20,000 bases of DNA, from NCBI GenBank assembly GCA_002005505.1, contig MVGU01000600.1:67501-87500 (forward strand). The letters run 5' to 3'. A program made the position numbers and the translations under genes. The notes below the pieces were generated by a model. That model was not told where the DNA came from and ran no database searches. It was given only the letters and a program-made list of their open reading frames with translations. Positions 8,710 through 19,145 of this stretch are shown piece by piece. The first letter of the stretch is position 1, and the number at the start of each line of letters is the position of its first letter. Source of the stretch: Botryococcus braunii. Lineage: Eukaryota > Chlorophyta > Trebouxiophyceae.

Positions 8710-9177
8710 TTGGTCACAACTGCTCTGCTGGATTTTTTAACATACTTTTTCACTCTTAAATCTCATACCATGTGCATGGGCTGCAGTCCTCATAGCAGTA
8801 GTGATGGGCTTTGCCGCAAGCCCATTACTCCAGCAGTTGAATCAATTTCCACTCCCCCAGGGGCACCTGGCCTACCTCCATTGGCATGCGTCTCCCCTCC
8901 TACGCCATCTACCGAGCTCCAGCTCGAGCCAACTGCATCAGTCGGGCCATCATTGGTGGAAGTAGCGCCACCGCCCCCGGCGGCACTTCCTCCAGGATAT
9001 GATTTTGACAAGGAGATGCAAGAGGTCATGGCGAGAATTAAACACGTCCCCACCATTTATAACCACTATGGTGGAGGGTTGAAAAAGTTCTGTAAGGTCT
9101 GCCCAGCAAATTTACTCTGTGAAGTATGCCTGCTCACTGACTCTTTTTGTAAACTACATTATCTTGCTTCTCACTGA
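8710..9177 (+). CDS. Unassigned ORF or exon: Pro-rich linker and Cys/His cluster
   Basis: I do not recognise this 155-codon frame, but several features suggest it is at least partly coding. The stretch 8786-9177 follows a pyrimidine-rich segment ending CTGCAG (8780-8785), a good acceptor. The product has a Pro/Ala/Ser-rich linker (about residues 45-97), a charged segment DFDKEMQEVMARIKH, then YGGGLKKF and a C-terminal cluster spaced C-x2-C-x5-C-x2-C-x6-C-x2-H-x4-H, which looks like a compact zinc-binding module. TGA is followed about 20 bases later by AATAAA (9197-9202), so it could be a terminal exon. Alternatively GTAAGG at 9092 is a strong donor, the Cys/His tail would then be intronic, and the frame could be an upstream exon of the AP2 gene at 10746. 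The ATG at 8710 is probably not the true start. Confidence 0.4.
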   Translation: MVTTALLDFLTYFFTLKSHTMCMGCSPHSSSDGLCRKPITPAVESISTPPGAPGLPPLACVSPPTPSTELQLEPTASVGPSLVEVAPPPPAALPPGYDFDKEMQEVMARIKHVPTIYNHYGGGLKKFCKVCPANLLCEVCLLTDSFCKLHYLASH

Positions 9178-10745
9178 TATACAGAGCAAATGATCAAATA
9201 AACAGCCAATGCATGCTGCGTTCCTTTTCGTTTTGCCATCTCCATGCTTACCATTTAGACTTCTTTCCCCTTCAAGTGTCATTTGAAGACACCAAGGGAT
9301 GCGGTCAAAGGAATAGGCCTCAAAATGAATAGAAACTATTCCCTGTCGGACAATCCAGACGGACAATGAGGCTCTGTCAGAGGAACAAGGTGCTACGTCG
9401 GACTTCTGTTTGGTGGGATTTTGTGTAGAGATTATAAGGTGTTGATGGACCTCATCAGTACATCGGCTGAGAGCCACATCTAGTCATCACGGCGGGTTGT
9501 GTGTAGTGGTCATCTGGTCATGCTCTCCTTGAAGATTGTGTGAGCACGGACAGAAAGTAAATCTTATGTCCGACCTTGGTATTTACACCATACTTGCCCC
9601 AGCAGATGGTGCACCCTCCCTTTTTGTGCTCTGTCCCTCCACTCCCCTACACCAGCGCCCATTTTGGGTTTAAGCAGTAAGCCAAGGCACTCTTACCACG
9701 CATGAAGTAAAGCAAAGAATCTGCAGCAACACAGGCGGCCTGAGATGCATTATGTTGCACTGTCTTCATGTTTGGCACAGCGGCACTTCAGTATAGAATT
9801 GGTGCAAGCTTATGTGTCAGTTTCAAAGTGTGCTTGTGACAGGGTGTCTGGGTGAATGGGGCCCACTGGAATGGATGTCTCACAGTTCAGGGGGTGCAGG
9901 ATCACAATGTTTCAGTTCCCACCTGGGAGAGTATCCTCAAGAGGAAACAAACAGCTGGAGCACGGCGTCTGCTCAGCACCAAGGACCCTGCAATAGAAAA
10001 GGTATTCTGAAGATTTTGAGCACACCCTTTCGTAAAGACTGTGCAGTCACCGGTCCATATGATGAGTTGTATACTCCATCTCCGTATGCATGCACTGTTG
10101 TCATCCTCCCATTGTGTTACCTCAGTTTAGGGTCCGGTGGATTGTTCAGTCCGGGAACCATGTGCAGATTGCTTGCCTCATGCTTGATGGCTATATTCTT
10201 GGAAACTGCAACTAGTTTATGACCTGGGATGAAAAAAGCTTGACTGCATCATCCCATTATGCCCTGTCATTGGTGGTGCTTGTGAAGTGCGCAGCATGGA
10301 CCCACACATCAACCTTTCAACAGGCTGGAACGTGTGTACGCAGAGCTGCATCTGGAGGCATGATATGTTCACTTGAATGGTGCTTGGTGATGTGGGAGCC
10401 ATTGGCAACACCCTGGACTGCTTTGCAATGTCAGCCGACCAGCATTGGCCAGGCTCAGACTATTGTTGGGATTGGTGACCTGTGAAGAAAGGCAATGGTA
10501 GACTCTGGGTTTGAATGTCAGGAATTTGAAACACAAAAGACCCAGGAATTGGGGCAAGACTTGTCACCGAAGGGCTGAATCCGCGCATCCAGGCATGCCA
10601 GTTGCGCAAGGCATCTTACTGTTGGAGACCCAAGGGCGGAAGGTGTGGATGCCGCTGACGGCAGCTAGGTGCAATTTTGTGTGCTTTCTTGCTGGTGTTG
10701 AAGCCAAAAGTACTGGATACCAGTCGAGAACTGAACCCTTTTATT
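9178..10745 (+). other. Intergenic or 5' region of the AP2 gene; weak exon candidates
   Basis: No recognisable domain. A plus-strand frame around 9850-10001 ends at a possible GTATTC donor, and a short frame starting after CAG at 10529 (EFETQKTQELGQDLSPKG) follows a usable acceptor. Both could be upstream exons of the AP2 gene or chance frames. Confidence 0.3.
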
Positions 10746-10873
10746 ATGGGTGAGCTGCAGAAGACAAGCAAGGTGGTGAAGTCAAAGGGTCAAGTTTCTG
10801 GTCGAACCTACACCTCTAAGTATCGTGGTGTGCATCAGACCCTCCCCACCAAACGATGGGAAGCTCAGTTCAG
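10746..10873 (+). CDS. AP2 gene exon A (start of the AP2 domain)
   Basis: Basic N-terminal segment (KTSKVVKSKGQ) leading into TSKYRGVHQTLPTKRWEAQF. It ends CAG with donor GTAATT at 10874. It may begin at the ATG 10746 or, if internal, at 10761 after CTGCAG; both are in frame. Confidence 0.85.
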
Positions 10874-11410
10874 GTAATTCCCCCTTCCCCTTCCTTTGCG
10901 ACAGGACGCCTCGCTGTCCTGGTCTTGGAGAACCTGATCTGTGTCCGAAGGCCCAAGCACACAGATTTCCCTCCCTCAAACCATCTGGGCCTCACTTCTT
11001 TCATCTCGAACATTTAGAGAAAAAGTGGGATGTTAGAAACGAGTCCTAAGTGTGCAGGACGCGGCACATGCGGAGCAACGTCAATGATCTAAAAGGTGAT
11101 CTAAAAGAGGATGGTTATTTACAGATATGTTAGTTGATGGGCCCATCTACTCATCATGACAGACATCTGAAACAGAGGAATTCACATTCCTTCCTTCGCT
11201 TACCCATCCAGTGTTCGAACCTATTGGCTGTCCATTGTCCACTTGCACAGCAGACCACAACGGCGAGATGGCAAAGGCGGCTCATGCCTGCAAGTATGCA
11301 GTAGGTTGTGATGCATTGGCTAGGTGCCCTGGGTCTTCTAGCAGGTAGCGGCCTCAGGCAAGGCCACCTGTACATTGGTGCTTTTGGTCTGGGTGCAGTC
11401 GCGCGCACGG

Positions 11411-11506
<96 letters not shown>

Positions 11507-13053
11507 ACATCCTTTAGAGTGTACACTAGAAATGGCTAGTAGCATAGTTGGATTGCAAACATCACAGTTGTCTCCCCTGGTGCAATTGAAACATTATGAT
11601 GACGATGGGATGTTTCACGTTGAAGCATTTGTCCAGAGACGTTTTTGTAATGGACGCATTACATACAATGTCTTGGCATGCAGAGAAGAAAGTATGTGCT
11701 GCAGAGCTCAGGCGTGATTATATGGTCATCTCAAGACACACTGCTGTGCCCTTACAGTCAGGGGTCTGACAATTGCTTTGCGGGGCACTTCCAGGAGAAA
11801 TGGAAAGCCGACGTCGCTTGGCTGCTTTGATGAGGAAGAACAGGCCGCTCGAGCCTATGACAAGATGATGATTTGGTGTGAGCTGCACCGAGCGCAGGGA
11901 ATTAAGCCTGGGGTTCCAAACTTCCCGTCCGAGGATTACGAAAAGGACATGGCTTTCCTACAAAGTGTCAATCAGGTCTTTCATCTCTTCGTCTGAAAAT
12001 CTGGGCATGATAATGGGGCTGGCATGTCCTCATCTTTTGAGTAGTGCTGTTCCGATTCGTCTCTTGATAGGCCAAAGGTCAGAAAAGACTGACCTCCCTC
12101 GGCGCTCTCTTAGGCCATGCTTTTAACCACTCAGTGGATTTGAAGGTCAGAGCCATGGGAAGGACAGTAAGGATTGTCCCCGCAAGTGCAGCCATGAGCT
12201 CATTTGACCGGCAGACATCTATGTGCAATAAAGCCTGGATGCCCCACCTGAAGGGGAATGCATGTGCTTGATGCTGTTGGGGAAAGCCGTGTGGGAGATC
12301 TCTGGAGGAATCAATTCCAGTGCAAGACATCCTGAATGGTCAAAACGCCAGCACTCGAGTGTCAAATGTTACTGACTGGGGCGTTCTGACTGTCAGGGTG
12401 TGAACATGGGCACTTTATTAAAATGACAAGAAGCATTTGCACCTATTTCCCCCTCCCCGGCGGAAAAAAGAATACAAATTCCCTTTGTTTTGCATTGTCA
12501 TGAGTAAAAGGGTTTCTACCTTTGGTATTCCTTTATCTTACTGTATGCAGTGTGCATTGTTGTCTGCCTGTTCTGACCAAGCACTGGAATAAGCTGGAAG
12601 AGAAGAGGGGGAGGGTGGTTAGAGAAGGATAAGGTGTGAAAGAGGGAGGGTTGGTGAGTGAAAGGGAAAAGACAAGGGGGAAAATTGGAGAGAGGGAAGG
12701 CGGGGGGAGTGGACATGAGATGCAGAGGGAAGAGAGCAAGTGGAGGGGTAGAAAGGGAGGGAGATAGGGAGAAGGGGAGGGGAGAGTGCTTGTGCCTCTG
12801 CTTGCATGAGTATGGTAAGCCTCGTGGAGGGAGATTGTGTGTGGATGCAGTTATGGGTGTTTTGCAAGAGCTTCATTGCAAAGAAGAAGTGTGCTGATTG
12901 GCGCTGTTGAGCTGCTTGCAGGAGGACTTAGTGCAACATTTGAGGCAAGACGGACGGAGACAAGCCCAGCAGAGGACCTCCAAGCAGAAGCGGGACGTTC
13001 ACTACCTGCTAAGTGGCGCCCAAATGGATGATGCAATTGATGGATCGTGCTGA
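10746..13053 (+). CDS. AP2-domain protein (putative transcription factor), three-exon core
   Basis: This gene encodes a nuclear DNA-binding protein of the AP2/ERF superfamily. Joining 10746-10873, 11795-11975 and 12922-13053 gives 146 codons ending in TGA. The AP2 domain spans about residues 24-74: YRGVHQ at 26-31, WEAQFR at 38-43, then RNGKPTSLGCFD at 44-55 and AARAYDKMMIWCELH at 60-74, the last corresponding to the canonical RAYD element. The first intron cuts the domain in phase 2 between WEAQF and R; the second is phase 0. After the domain, FLQSVNQ joins EDLVQHLRQDGRRQAQQRTS, matching the post-domain helix I recall in green-algal AP2 proteins, which supports the second junction. The ATG at 10746 is one option; an acceptor (CTGCAG, ending 10760) would instead make exon 1 internal, with earlier exons upstream. 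The C-terminus is also uncertain. Target genes cannot be told from the sequence. Confidence 0.85.
11413..11505 (+). repeat. Pure GT microsatellite, about 46 units
   Basis: Uninterrupted GT dinucleotides inside the first AP2 intron (10874-11794), preceded by GCGCGC. Val-Cys and Thr-His frames through it are artefacts. Confidence 0.98.
11534..11691 (+). other. Chromodomain-like frame inside the AP2 intron
   Basis: From ATG 11534 the plus strand reads about 52 codons to a good donor (GTATGT, 11692). The segment FHVEAFVQRRFCNGRITYNV resembles the first half of a chromodomain (pattern VExIxxRRxxNGRxxYxV). If spliced into the AP2 transcript it would break the AP2 domain, so it is either an unused relic (chromodomains are common at the ends of Ty3-type integrases), a nested exon, or chance. 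The frame is open leftward through the GT microsatellite, so its true start is unknown. Confidence 0.25.
11795..11975 (+). CDS. AP2 gene exon B (second half of the AP2 domain)
   Basis: The acceptor is CTTCCAG ending at 11794. The first base completes the split Arg codon, then RNGKPTSLGCFDEEEQAARA follows, then YDKMMIWCELH and a linker GIKPGVPNFPSEDYEKDMAF with LQSVNQ. The donor is CAG/GTCTTT at 11976, weaker than consensus; reading on would stop after seven codons (TGA 11994). Confidence 0.88.
12227..12232 (+). promoter_or_regulatory. AATAAA, possible alternative polyadenylation signal
   Basis: An AATAAA hexamer within the second AP2 intron, about 230 bases after the in-frame stop that is read if the exon B donor is not used. 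It could end a short AP2 transcript, or be chance. Confidence 0.25.
12598..12790 (+). repeat. Purine-rich G/A segment
   Basis: A G/A-biased stretch (GGGAGGG, GAGAGGGAAGG, GGGGAGGGGAGAG) with occasional pyrimidines, inside the second AP2 intron. Ser/Pro-rich minus-strand frames across it are compositional. Confidence 0.75.
12922..13053 (+). CDS. AP2 gene exon C (post-domain segment, probable last exon)
   Basis: The acceptor is CTGCTTGCAG ending at 12921, with continuity of phase 0. It encodes EDLVQHLRQDGRRQAQQRTS and then KQKRDVHYLLSGAQMDDAID to a TGA at 13051. The amphipathic EDLVQHLR segment continues exon B naturally. An alternative small exon at 12071-12271 is also open and in phase, but fits the family less well. 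Confidence 0.65.
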   Translation, partial: EDLVQHLRQDGRRQAQQRTSKQKRDVHYLLSGAQMDDAIDGSC

Positions 13054-13833
<780 letters not shown>

Positions 13834-14099
13834 GGGGGGGGAGAAGGGGGAGGGAGAGAGGGACCAGGGGATGGGGGGGGGGGGAGAACCAATGTTAATG
13901 ATGACAAACTGTGCTCGCAGCTATTGCTGAGCCAGCTTGTGGAGAAACTTGCGGAATGTCCATACTGATATGAAAAATGGTGTGGGAGCACTCACTTGTA
14001 CTTTGGCGCAGAGATGTACACACTATATATATGAGAGCTTTCCATAATCTCCTGAAGTGGTTCGAACTGCTGGGGCGGGTGTGTGAGTGTGGCAGACAC

Positions 14100-14240
14100 G
14101 TGCGTTCTTCCGCGCGCTTGCAGGATTGCGCGCTCTGCAGGATGTGGCAAGTGTGGCAAACAGTGGAGGCTCTGCAGGATGTGGCAAGTGTGGCAAACAT
14201 CTGTGGGTGTGTGAGTGCGTTCTTCTGCGCGCTTGCAGGA
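14100..14240. repeat. Nested direct repeats
   Basis: GCTCTGCAGGATGTGGCAAG followed by TGTGGCAAACA occurs twice with a 37-bp period (14132 and 14169). This pair is bracketed by two copies of TGCGTTCTTCCGCGCGCTTG-like sequence, near 14101 and 14216. It suggests successive duplications. Confidence 0.8.
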
Positions 14241-14490
14241 TGTTCTGTTGAATTTCTGCATAAGTCAAGAGGGTGGCACAATGAAAATTGGCTGATAAAG
14301 CTCCCCCACTTTTGCGTGTTGCGGGAATTTATGTAAGTTGGGGTCACTTGTAGCCTCCTCGTGGTATAGAGGCCAGGCTGTTGCCTAAGATTTTGCTTGC
14401 TGGACCCCTATAATAGACTCAAGTGCTGACATGATGCCCGGTTGGAGATGCCTTTCCAAGCGTGGGCTGCAGATCGTTTGATTGGTTGAT

Positions 14491-14554
14491 ATTCATCGCA
14501 GGCACTTATCCCGTCTTGATGACCTTGAAAACATTCATCGCAGGCACTTATCCC
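14491..14554. repeat. 42-bp spaced direct duplication
   Basis: ATTCATCGCAGGCACTTATC followed by CC occurs at 14491 and again at 14533. Two copies only; the spacer is not conserved. Confidence 0.85.
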
Positions 14555-14934
14555 CTCCAGGCAGGCCTGTCGTGACTGATAATGACAATTCACCAGAGGC
14601 GAAGCCCTGTCGAGTTCACCTGTCCACCTGAGATTCCAAATATGTCTAGCAGGACACGGGGCAAGCCGAGACTTTTGAGTGATGGACCTTAGGTGAAGCT
14701 TGGGCAATTTGTGTGCGATTTTGTATATATTATTTTGTTGCGTCAGTTGTGCCTTGGACGTAGAGGTAATAAGAGAGGATATTGTAATAAAATCGATGAC
14801 GGCTGGGGTTCCTTGTGAGAAGATGTGCGTTCTGCACCGTAGTGAGCTTTCATGCAATACAGAACTCGGTACAATTACAGCCAGCCTGCAGGTCATTACA
14901 AAGCATGTAGCAGATGCCATCTATGGCAAGACAG

Positions 14935-14960
14935 TGCTGGCTGTCGTACGACAGCCAGCA
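14935..14960. repeat. Perfect 26-bp palindrome
   Basis: TGCTGGCTGTCGT followed directly by its reverse complement ACGACAGCCAGCA, with no spacer. It lies in a stretch with no confident gene. Confidence 0.92.
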
Positions 14961-15549
14961 TGTATTGTTCATGTTCAACCGTTGGATTTGTGGCTCCCCG
15001 CAACGAGGTCAAGGGGGTAATGTTTAGATCATCAAGAGCATACTTGCGAGCAACACCAGACGCACATCAAACTTGTATCCTGTTTCTTCGATACGAAGAT
15101 TTGACTCGAACAGGAGACGATCTGCTGCCCAGACCCCAGGCACATGTGCATATCTTCATTCACTATGTCCCAGGGACTCATTGATCGAGTAAAGAAATAT
15201 ACTGTCGAAATGAAACGGGTTACGGCCTTAGATGCACCTATGTTTGCACAAAAAAGAAAAGACTCGGAGCACAGTCAACAACAGATGGCAACATGTAGTC
15301 TTGGTCTTTCAGCTCACACACACCAAGACATGAAATACAGCAAAAAGTGTTCGTCACTGTAAGTCTTTCATTCTCTGCAGGCGCCAGCTGGCCCAACTAC
15401 AATTCACATACAGCCACGCCTCGCTTCCTGTATGCAATATTTCTGGAAGTATTGCATAAGGGATATGATCTAGTATCAGACAGAGCGAAGTATTCTACGG
15501 GCGCACAGCACATATGTCATTAGTCAGATAAGTTTGAAGCGAGCACACA

Positions 15550-15885
15550 ATGGTTTTTCATGGAAGGCAGAATTACTCAAGCGAATGCCCGATCTGTGGC
15601 TTGTTGCATTCAAAGACTTGTTGCAGAGGGCTTATAAGGGACCCACTCTTCCGCACGGACCAGTTTAGCATCCCTGGGGACACCTCAGGTTGTATCGGAG
15701 CGTGTGGATACATGTATACAACCTTAGAAGTCATTTCATTTTCATCTGATGAGGTGGCTTCCGATTTTGCATTCCAGTATGGTGATGAAGTCTTTGACAC
15801 GGCAAGAACGTTCCCGAACACAACGACTATCACCTGGAAAAAAGTGTGCATGCTTGTCCCAGGGGTGCAGGGACAAACACCATAG
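15550..15885 (+). CDS. Unassigned 111-codon ORF, strand uncertain
   Basis: I do not recognise this frame. The predicted product starts with a Cys-containing segment (SECPICGLLHSKTCC) followed by a mixed, non-repetitive sequence (YTTLEVISFSSDEVASDFAF). The opposite strand is also open for 177 codons over 15573-16106, so neither frame is convincing on length alone. There is no intron or polyadenylation context that decides between them. It could be an exon, a transposon relic or chance. Confidence 0.2.
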   Translation: MVFHGRQNYSSECPICGLLHSKTCCRGLIRDPLFRTDQFSIPGDTSGCIGACGYMYTTLEVISFSSDEVASDFAFQYGDEVFDTARTFPNTTTITWKKVCMLVPGVQGQTP

Positions 15886-15952
15886 CGGGAAAGAAATTGA
15901 GCGTGTGGTATGCCCGAGTCCTGCATTCCAGCCTCCACCCACATGAACCCTT

Positions 15953-16016
15953 CACCCCCCGGGGGGTGGGAAAGAACAAGGGGCCTTAATACGGGAGGCC
16001 CGCCTACCATGGTAGG
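15953..16016. repeat. Two short perfect palindromes
   Basis: CACCCCCC/GGGGGGTG at 15953-15968 and CCTACCATGGTAGG at 16003-16016. About 75 bases upstream, TTGTCCC and GGGACAA also form an inverted pair. Together they make a fold-prone patch. Confidence 0.7.
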
Positions 16017-16211
16017 GTTACCACAGTGGACGACCCGGGACCTGTAAGGAGTGTGTGTAATGTTCCCATTCATTTTCACATTGTGGTGTCGTCTCGTCTT
16101 GCCCACCGTAAGCTTGCCCCACCCGAGAAGACCGAGGGCTGCTCAGGGAAGTCTGTTTGTCTCGCATAGCTCGTGGCTGGAAAACGACGGAAATTAAAAA
16201 TTCAGAAAAAT

Positions 16212-16242
16212 GGTGTGCGGTGAGGATAGGCTTCACGCTTAA
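16212..16242 (-). repeat. Dispersed repeat, inverted copy
   Basis: On the minus strand it reads TTAAGCGTGAAGCCTATCCT followed by CACCGCACACC, the inverted counterpart of 4990-5021. The A/T-rich flank (ATATTTTAAAA) outside TTAAG resembles that of the 3974 copy. Confidence 0.65.
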
Positions 16243-16364
16243 TATTTTAAAAAATGAACAAAAAAACGACAATAATAATAATCACAAAGTACCCAAGTAC
16301 ATAGATAATCACAGATGCCGCTCCAATCTCGTGTTGTGTGTGTGCTTGTATATGTGCATGGGCC

Positions 16365-16366
<2 letters not shown>

Positions 16367-16441
<75 letters not shown>

Positions 16442-16444
16442 CAG

Positions 16445-16514
<70 letters not shown>
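16367..16514 (+). repeat. GT microsatellite with one interruption
   Basis: GT runs at 16367-16434 and 16448-16514, separated by GGGTGGGTCAGAGAG. Confidence 0.98.
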
Positions 16515-16517
<3 letters not shown>

Positions 16518-16661
16518 CGTCGGACTTAGTGCGTGTTTGCGTGCTGTGTTTTGTTTACTTCTTGTCAGTTGTGATATCTTGCTGTTTCACCCCAATTTTG
16601 GTGTGTGTCCGTGTGTTATTATGTTTCACACTGGCTGTTATACATTCCTTGTAAGGGAAAT

Positions 16662-17282
<621 letters not shown>

Positions 17283-17358
17283 TGTCTCCTCTTTTGTTTT
17301 CTTGTTGTTCTCTTCCCCTTCACACATAAATTTGGCCCGATCTATATCTTTTTTAAAG

Positions 17359-17530
17359 GAAAAGTGAAATATATCAGTCTCAGGCCCCCGATGCCCGAAT
17401 AGTCACGTTTCGACATCGGAATGGCCTTAAGTGCAAAAGATGCAGAATAATAAAAACACCTGCAGCTCTTCGGCTGTCGACACGTGACTATTGGGGCACT
17501 GGGGGCCTGCGACTGATATGTTCACTTTTC
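17359..17530. mobile_element. TIR element with arms of about 50-63 bp
   Basis: Left arm 17359-17408 and right arm 17482-17530 are inverted complements over about 50 bp with few mismatches. Shared blocks include GAAAAGTGAA, ATATCAGTC, CAGGCCCCC and AATAGTCACGT. Complementarity continues imperfectly inward (CACGTTTCGACA against CACGTGTCGACA) to about 63 bp, leaving a central spacer of roughly 50 bp. It has no coding capacity. It lies 260 bp upstream of the BOLA4-like ATG. A single strand would fold into one long hairpin. I could not identify a target-site duplication. Confidence 0.85.
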
Positions 17531-17792
17531 TCCGAAGTCTCGCATCGCTTGGATAAGTGCGTGAATCATGGCCGCAGTAGACCCCCGGTCCTAACGGCCA
17601 CGCTTTCTCGCTTTTTCACTGACAAAAATCTCCCGATCGCGAATCTTCTTCAGGTTGTCCAAGCAAGGCCCGTGCGTATATCTACTCGAAATCATTTGGC
17701 ATACTTCATTTGAACTCCTTGTGAGTGCTTACTTGCCTGCAATCGTGGGCAAGACGTGGAAAACAAGGAATTTCGAGCCATAGTAGCTTGAA

Positions 17793-18356
17793 ATGAACAC
17801 CGCACTGAGTCCGCGCTACGTATTTGCCAATTGCCGGCCTTTGAAATCTAGCCCCAGCGGCGTAAGTGGTGTTTTGGCTCTGCCCTATAGACCAGCCTCT
17901 GGGCGCCAACACCGTCTCGCTTGGCAATCGATCAAGGTGCGCTGGGCTTCGGTGTAAGCGAATGCTCGATTGCAGGCAGCCTATGCAGATGTAAATGGCA
18001 CGATATTGTTCGAAGCAATCATTTGGCCGGGACTCAAGCACGATCGGTGCGCTTACCTGCAGGCAGCAGCTTCAAAGGACGCTCCCCAGACAGTGGAGGG
18101 CGCAATGACGGAAGTTCTAATCGCTTCAATAAAGGCAAAGATCTCTGAGGCTCTACAGACGGAAAATGTGAGTGTCAGGGACATGAGAGGTGACGGACGG
18201 CACGTGGAAATCGACGTCGTTTCAAAGCTGTTTGAGGGACAGAGTACCATGCAGCGCCAGAGGATGGTTTACAAATCCATATGGTTGGAGTTGCAAGACT
18301 CTGTTCATGCTGTCGACGCCATGACCACCAAGACCCCATCTGAGGCGGGTCTTTGA
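17793..18356 (+). CDS. BOLA4: BolA-family protein, BOLA4-like, two exons
   Basis: BolA proteins pair with monothiol glutaredoxins and act in iron-sulfur cluster handling and redox signalling; plant BOLA4 is organellar. Exon 1 (17793-17861) gives a 23-residue leader beginning [16 protein letters not shown], then a consensus GTAAGT donor. Exon 2 (18063-18356) starts after CTGCAG in phase 0 and carries the domain, about residues 38-112 of 120. Visible are IKAKISEAL, the loop [12 protein letters not shown] (His70), [16 protein letters not shown] and [16 protein letters not shown] (His105). The loop His makes it an H-type BolA. Gln89 stands where many BolA proteins have His; as I recall, BOLA4 proteins share this. 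The leader is basic, Ser/Ala-rich and lacks acidic residues, as in organelle transit peptides, but is short. An alternative acceptor at 17975 would add 29 residues in frame. AATAAA follows at 18480. The domain is firm; the first exon is inferred. Confidence 0.85.
18063..18356 (+). CDS. BOLA4: BOLA4-like gene, terminal exon with the whole BolA domain
   Basis: The acceptor is TTACCTGCAG ending at 18062. There are 97 codons and TGA at 18354-18356. The complete BolA fold lies in this one exon with no internal interruption, so the gene looks intact. Confidence 0.88.
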   Translation, partial: AAASKDAPQTVEGAMTEVLIASIKAKISEALQTENVSVRDMRGDGRHVEIDVVSKLFEGQSTMQRQRMVYKSIWLELQDSVHAVDAMTTKTPSEAGL

Positions 18357-18479
18357 GTCCTTGATAAGCAGATTGAACGATACAGTTCTTAGAAGTTAAT
18401 TAGTGGGCTGCATTTCAACTGCTGCCTTTGGGCCTCCAAACATCCCTTGACCTGGCATTTAATCATATTATACAAGTAC

Positions 18480-18485
18480 AATAAA
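18480..18485 (+). promoter_or_regulatory. Polyadenylation signal of the BOLA4-like gene
   Basis: AATAAA 124 bases after the stop codon, followed by a GT-rich segment (GTCTGCTGGTTGGTCCTGGT) typical of a downstream element. AATAAA use, rather than TGTAA, argues against a core chlorophyte such as Chlamydomonas. Confidence 0.6.
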
Positions 18486-18499
18486 GTCTGCTGGTTGGT

Positions 18500-19140
18500 C
18501 CTGGTATGCTTGTGATGAGTTCGTGTTCAGCGGGTGATCGTGCTTTTGTCCACCTCATGAACCAGAAGAGGGGACCTGCAGTGGTCCATAGATTTATGCC
18601 AATTCTTTGAGAAAGCTCTGCTGTTAACATTGTAAATTATCCTACACTGGAAGCACTGTAACCACTTCTCTTTTCTTGTCAAACATGAAGGTCCGGGGTT
18701 TGTTTGCATCAATCGTTTCCCTTAATGCTGTCACGTGCATGTCATAAGGCCTCCCACAATCACGATTGTGCAGAGAAGGATCCTCCACATGTCTTCTATT
18801 CCCGTCCAACCAAGTCTTCGGCAGTTGGAAGGGAGCGTTCCACAAGGCGCGCCCTTGACGCTCGCCCTCCCAGGCCCGGTAGGGTCCTGAAGGGATTCAT
18901 GCCTCATTTGTTTGCAAGGTTGACCACAGCATCCGCAAGTTGCAAACTGCAGCATTGCCACCTTGGTCAAGGAAGCGTCGGCATTTTCTGAGCAGTTCTT
19001 GTTCCTTGGAGGGCAGCCTGGATCCTTGCAGTCCTGTCCACCTGTTGGCCTGCACACTCGCCAGGAATTCCGCTCAGAAAAGAAGGGGGGGGGGGGTGGT
19101 TTTTGGGGGGGGGGATTCTGTGCAGGACTGAGTGGCAAAA
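18500..19140. other. No gene recognised
   Basis: Open frames on both strands (for example 18704-18991 plus and 18731-19198 minus) lack known motifs. Two long G runs lie at about 19086-19118, separated by TGGTTTTT. Confidence 0.4.
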
Positions 19141-19145
19141 GGAAT

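Larger units (their letters stand above)
14241..15549. other. No gene recognised; weak exon-like frames
   Basis: Plus-strand frames at 14852-15184 and 15165-15362 are open and reasonably varied in composition, and a strong acceptor (pyrimidine run ending CTCTGCAG) lies at about 15382. None encodes a motif I know. The region also holds a perfect 26-bp palindrome (14935-14960) and a 9-bp stem hairpin (15431-15439 with 15450-15458). Confidence 0.3.

Noticed and set aside
12071..12271. Open 66-codon frame after a TTGATAG acceptor, in phase with AP2 exon B
   Set aside because: Considered as the next AP2 exon, but the exon at 12922 continues the family's post-domain helix much better (FLQSVNQ joined to EDLVQHLR).
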